From NCBI RefSeq assembly GCF_937616625.2, contig NC_065570.1, positions 1,746,001 to 1,810,000 on the forward strand: DNA of 64,000 bases, written 5' to 3'. The notes beneath the pieces are model-generated. The model was given only the letters and a program-made list of their open reading frames with translations. It had not been told where the DNA came from and did not search any database. Below, in pieces: positions 58,904 to 64,000 of the stretch; position 1 is the stretch's first letter; every line of letters starts with the position of its first letter. The stretch comes from Mercurialis annua (Eukaryota > Streptophyta > Magnoliopsida > Malpighiales > Euphorbiaceae). The position numbers and the translations under genes were made by a program.

Positions 58904-61154
58904 AACTACCTGGGGATCATTAAATTATGCTAAAGAGTTCCGAACCGATCATTTCGACATATAATATCGAATATTTTAACCGAGATTATTCGGATTATAT
59001 ATATTATAACTTCCATACAAAAACAAGATTAGAAGCTGAGTTGCTGTGCCCGCTAGCTGTACCAGTCTTGAGCAAAAAGCTAAAGAAAACAAAGAAAAAG
59101 AGATAAATAATGTAGGCTAGCAAATGATTAGGGAACTCTTTAAGTTATTGTTAAGGTAAATGAATTTATCTATCCACACTTTAGTTTGGTTTGTCAAATG
59201 TCCACGTTATTTAAATTTTATGTTTAGTTTATCATCTTTCTGATACTCACGACATGTTTGAATTAGCTGATGCGGCACGATATTATATATCATCAAATAG
59301 GTTAAATGTTGTATATATAGACGTAGAATATTACGCTATATCAGCTCCAAACAAGTCGGGGTGACAAACATCGAAAAGATGATGTACTAAACGAGTAAGA
59401 TTTTAAGATTACGATATATTTAGCAAACGAGCCAAATTAATACGTGGGCAGATAAATTCATTTTTCCTATTAGGTTTTGTATCTTTATTTATTAACTCTT
59501 GTATTGTATTAATGTAATTTACATATATAAGCTCAGGAACAAATGCTAAATTTAGCAGAATAATTAATATTAATATGTTAATTAAGAGCTGAATTTAGCA
59601 GGAAAAAAAAAACTTATTGTTCCTGTTGCATTATATACATCTAGGGTTGGTAAGCCCACCTGTTTATTGTTTTTGCTATAATATTCAAGAAAATGAAATA
59701 AAATAATTTGTAATCATTGGACTGATTTGAAAAAGAAAAAAGTGAGTGGAGCTCATTTGATTGGTATTATAACTTTTTGTATTTGTAATTATGTTTAAAA
59801 ATGTGCAAGTGGAAGTCAGAAGGCGGCCCAGTGTTCTTTGCTTTTAGGGTTTCTGTTACTTTTTTTTTTCTGTACTGTAATGGAGATAAAAGTTTGACAA
59901 GGGCATAACCGCGCGTGCATTTAATTTAATTATGAACCTTTATAACTTTACGTTTGATAATAGATTTGCATATCTTAACTTCAATAAAGATTAATAAAAA
60001 CAAAAAAACTGAATATAATAAATTTAATTAAATGGAGAGAAGAGAACTTAACTAATAATTCCTCACACTATATAATATATCGCAATATTGATAGGTTACA
60101 TTTTACCAAATTATAGTGGTTTTGTAAAAGGAAAAATGATTTTATATATTAATAATTTTAATAATTTTGACATATATTTTATTAGAAAATATTTTAAATA
60201 GTCTAGCTCGTCATTTAACGAGTTGAAAGTAAATCCGCATAAACAATTCACATCGGATTAGACACGTTCTGAATATAATAATTTGCATAATTAACGAATT
60301 ATAAATTCTTATTTTCTTTAAAAAATATGTAATGTCAAAAGGGTTAAATTATTAGTATACAATATAATTTTGCTTTTAAAAATTGGTAATTAAGTTTAAT
60401 TTTTTTTATCAGGTAAGTAAACATTTATTTTTTCAGCAACAAGAGGTGAATTATCGGTGATGTATTACTTATGCGAACAATGATAGCATATGCGTATTTT
60501 CGATTTTGCAACGTAAAAAGTCAGTATCTATTTTCAAAATAACATGTATACTTTGATAAATGTATAGAATTTATGACATGATAAATATTTTATTTTACCG
60601 TTATTGGAGAGAATTTACAAATGCACTATAAATAATTTAGTTACTTTCCGTTATTGAAAAGGGAATATTAAACTTGTCAAATCACTCAGTTTAATCCAGA
60701 TTATAAAAAGGATGACATTAGAAAAATTACTAACTTTTCAAATTATTTTAAAGGATTGTCACCAAGTCAAAACACATCAAATTTTTGTATTTTTGTTTAT
60801 TTGGTAATGTCAGAATTACAAAAAGAGGTATAACTCTATGTCTTTTTTTTTTTAATAAAGGGTAAAATTCAATATAATGTTTGTAATTTACGATAAATTT
60901 AGTGATTTTTTCCTATGATGGTGAACTTCCATTGTAATAAAATCATAATTGTGTGAGTTTTTTTAAAAGATTTGAAATATATCATTTCACTAATTTTGGA
61001 TAAACTTAGTAATATAAAAAGTTCAATATCCTTAAAAAGATAGATATTTAGTTAGATAAATAAAATAATGAAACTCAATTACGGGTACAAACACTATATA
61101 GTATATTTTGGTAAACGTCAAAAAAATTAACCTCAAGATTGACCTATGCCAAGT
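58904..61154. other. 3' UTR of bHLH112-like gene and AT-rich spacer
   Basis: No further gene recognised. Confidence 0.5.
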
Positions 61155-61163
61155 TGAAATATG

Positions 61164-61387
61164 GAGAGATTTTTAAGTAGATTCAGTCCACCATATTATC
61201 TGTGGACTAAGTCTATAACATAATGACACGTCATTAAAATGATGGCAATTTTGTAATTTCGTCTATTATTTATTTATACATTTGAATATTAATATTACAA
61301 GATTGCCATCATTTTAATGACGTGTCATTATGTGATATGCTTAGTTCACGGGTGACATGGTGAACTGAATTTACCTAAAAATTCTTC
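61164..61387. mobile_element. 224-bp foldback MITE, copy 2
   Basis: Same length and palindromic arms as 45055-45278 (starts gagagatttttaag, ends ctaaaaattcttc; cattttaatgacgtgtcatta arms around a short loop). Flanked by tgaaatatg (61155-61163) and tgtaatatg (61388-61396), a 9-bp duplication with one mismatch, pointing to the Mutator superfamily. Confidence 0.85.
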
Positions 61388-61396
61388 TGTAATATG

Positions 61397-62601
61397 TTCT
61401 AGTTTTGAACCTTAAATATTACAGCGTAGTGTTCACTAAATATATGTCGACTTAATGATTAGTATCGAATTATGTAAGATGTTTTGCTTAAACATAGGAT
61501 GATTATTGCTTACAACTTTATATAGCATGTACATAAAATATACTATATGAAGCAATAATTACTATTGTCTTAACTTATTGTTGTTTTGTTGTTGTGTGAA
61601 TCCTATAAAGGATATGAAGCAAGCATGGGCACATTCCTTTTCTTCACCATTCTTTTTCAAACAAAATTTACACAACTTATTACTTAATTGCATGCTAAAC
61701 AGTCCGTTCCGTTAAATCCGAATAATTTAATCGGAATCAAATAAATTTAACTGAACCAATTAAATTAATAATTTTAGTTGAAATTTTATTTATTGAAATC
61801 TTAAAAATTTAAAATCAAACAGAATGGATTAGTCAGTAAATTCGGTTAAATCGATAAAAAAAATTTAACATTTGGTTAATTTGATTAATCTAATTTTGAA
61901 CATTTTAATTATAATCAAATAATTTCTTTATTAACCAAACCAATTAAACTAATTAAATTAATTTAAAAACATTAACCAAATTTAACCAAAATAAATTGGC
62001 TAAGTTGGTTAAATTTATTTAAATGACGGTTTGCTCACTCCTACATGAAAAACCCAATCAAAATAATAAATGTTTGCTTATACTTGTATGCCATATATAT
62101 GTGTAACAGGCTAAATGTTAATGTAGATCCTTTTAATATATTCATCTAGACGATTATATTAAAAAACTTCATCAACTACAACTCTATCCAAAACAAGTCA
62201 TAACGAATCTTTACTTTATTGGATTAGAGCTAACTTTTATTGAGCAAAAAAAAACGAGAATTTCTTCCCATTTAAACCTATAAAATCATAAAACTGAAAT
62301 AGCCAAACAATACAACAATTCACCGGAAAACGGTTCTTGTATTAGAAATTGCAATTTCATATTCATTTAGAGCGTAGAAACATACAAATTAAAAGTGTAC
62401 GCATAGAAGGTTAATGAAATAATTAAAATGATAAAATTTTGACAATTATACATAAATAAATATTTATAAAAATACTATTTCAAAGTTCTCTTTATAAACA
62501 AAATTATTTTTATGAAAATATTTACAAAATATTATTTTATGTATATAAAAATACGATTTTATATACATTCAGTATAAATTTTATATATAAATCGGATAAT
62601 A
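61397..62601. other. AT-rich gene-poor stretch
   Basis: 61700-62030 is rich in aattaaacc/ggttaa words on both strands, resembling a worn foldback repeat. No gene recognised. Confidence 0.45.
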
Positions 62602-63253
62602 TGTTAAAGATAATCCCACATTACTTAATATAACAAATATAAATGAGTTTATAAGTGTAAAGATTCAACCACCTATTAACTAGTTCTAGTTATTAGATCA
62701 TGTTTGAATCTAAACACTCTTATAAGCAATGTGACGTCACATTCTCACCTATATAAAATCAATTACTCCCACCAATATTTCTAATATGGTATCAGAGCGG
62801 GTCTGCCTTGGGTTCCTAATTTGCCGGTTGTCCGTCTGGATGTCCAGCCCCAGCGACCCGGTCCGGTGTTGCCGCTGCGTATTAAATCAAAAATTTCAGT
62901 AGGTCTGGCCCGGATTCTTAATTTGCCGATTGTCCGTCTGGAATGTTCATTCCCAGCGGCCCAGTCCGGTGTTACCGCTGCTTGTTAAATCAAAAAGTTT
63001 CAGTTTAAAGGGGAGTCAATTTCAAGTGACAACCGGATGTTCAGTCCCGGTTGCACTTGAGGGGGAGTGTTAAAGATAATCCCACATTGCTTAGTAGAAC
63101 AAATATAAATGAGTTATAAGTGTAAAGGTTCAACCAGATATTAACTAGTTCTAGTTATTAGATCATGGTTGAACCTAAACACTCTCATAAGCATGTGGGG
63201 TTGTCACATTCTCACCTATATAAAATCAATTACTCCCACCAATAATTCTAATA
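62602..63253 (+). mobile_element. TRIM (miniature LTR retroelement), complete, 652 bp
   Basis: Two direct terminal repeats, 62602-62786 and 63068-63253, both starting tgttaaagataatcccacat and ending ttctaata. Directly after the left repeat is tggtatcagagc, the primer binding site complementary to initiator tRNA-Met; directly before the right repeat is a purine tract, ttgagggggag. A 5-bp duplication TAATA flanks the element (62597-62601, 63254-63258). The 281-bp interior has no coding capacity and contains an imperfect 102-bp tandem duplication. These are the defining parts of a TRIM; movement would depend on enzymes from another element. Confidence 0.92.
62801..63004 (+). repeat. 102-bp tandem duplication inside the TRIM
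   Basis: Unit 1 (62801-62902) and unit 2 (from 62903) share words such as aatttgccg(g/a)ttgtccgtct and ccggtgtt(g/a)ccgctgc, ending ttaaatcaaaaa. The two units differ at about one base in six. Confidence 0.75.
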
Positions 63254-64000
63254 TAATATACATATATAATTCTATTGTATGTAATCCACATATGATACAT
63301 ATTATATACGTTTTCTTTTTAAAAAATATCAGATTTTGATGATATCATATATGACAAGCGGCAACATTGTGGAGGCCGACGAGCAGCGACGATAGCCCCG
63401 TGAAAAACCAGCGGGCGGCGGTAGCATAGAGATGCTGATGAACAGCGGCAGCTGTAGAGGAGGTAATGAGCGGCGGGGCAACAAACACAGGTTATAGGGC
63501 GACGACAGTTGGCGCGGCAAGGTTTATAAGGTGAAGATTGATGGTGGTGGTGGACAGTAATGGATGAAGAAAAAATTAGGTATTGAAAAAAATAAAAAAT
63601 AAAAAAGATGAAAAAGAGATAGTTTTTTTAGAAATATATTTAATAAGATAGTATTGTTTGTAAAGAGAAAAGTGTAGTTGTATTTTTATAGATATTTTGC
63701 CTTTTTATAGTATAGAATGTAAATTTCCTTAAAACTTTTACCTAATTAGTAATTGTTGGACCTGAAAAAGCATAATATATAAAAAATTATTTATGGGACT
63801 TAGAATGGGATCGATATAACTGTGAACCAGACAATACCTTATCAAATCTAGAATCTTAAGACTATGAATTAAGTAATCCATTGCACTTAACTTATATGTT
63901 CACCATTCTATTTATATTTTTTCAATGTGGATTTTCTTCACATTTAGTATTTAAAAATCTCCCCTCACATTGGGCGCTTCCTTCGGAACTCGACTCCAGC
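63254..64000. other. Right edge, with a GC-richer patch
   Basis: 63358-63550 is GC-rich with ggcggc/gacgac words on the plus strand, out of character with its surroundings; it has no convincing frame and may be an old repeat or gene relic. The rest is AT-rich with nothing recognised. Confidence 0.4.

Noticed and set aside
1..64000. CRISPR arrays, bacterial operons, phage or viral insertions
   Set aside because: No regularly spaced repeats, no polycistronic coding runs, and no viral replication, capsid or movement genes; all evidence points to plant nuclear DNA.

Overview
This is eukaryotic, plant nuclear DNA: AT-rich, with split genes using GT-AG introns, plant-only families (TPS-g terpene synthases, P-type PPR proteins, MORF, DUF538, DYT1-type bHLH) and a dense load of small plant transposons. 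It is a eudicot, most likely a rosid; I cannot name the species. All exon limits were read by eye from splice consensus, reading frame and comparison between paralogues.

Layout. (1) 1-7.3 kb, plus strand: the 3' part (exons 3-7) of a TPS-g terpene synthase that enters from the left edge, then two intact single-exon P-type PPR genes. (2) 7.3-31 kb: a tandem array of about three repeat units. Each unit holds a LINE-type RNase H remnant, a minus-strand seven-exon TPS-g gene, a minus-strand PPR pseudogene, and sequence belonging to the upstream region or first exon of a DYT1-like bHLH gene. The three TPS genes (8066-11365, 14664-17599, 22175-26227) all read as uninterrupted 549-codon frames with the same exon phases. 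The unit junctions are still visible: PPR 3' fragments sit at 13.76 kb and 21.02 kb, and the second is fused to a truncated DYT1 first exon. The only complete DYT1-like gene is at the right end of the array (30869-31738). (3) 33-43 kb: a DUF538 secreted protein, a Helitron carrying fragments of a HIG1-type gene and an F-box gene, a protein sharing a domain with Arabidopsis At5g39570, and a MORF9-like plastid RNA-editing factor. (4) 43-64 kb: mostly gene-poor AT-rich DNA with MITEs, two SINEs, a short Helitron and a TRIM retroelement; the one gene is a bHLH112-like factor with six exons.

How the genes relate. The TPS-g genes probably make acyclic terpene alcohols (linalool or nerolidol type); the three array copies are recent duplicates and each begins with a plastid-targeting-like N terminus. 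The DYT1-like gene is expected to act in the anther tapetum. The MORF9-like protein and the PPR proteins act in organelle RNA metabolism. Nothing indicates that these unrelated genes form a pathway; the shared story is local duplication and transposon activity. The most unusual items are the DYT1/PPR junction gene, the gene-capturing Helitron, and a set of small elements whose target-site duplications can be read directly.
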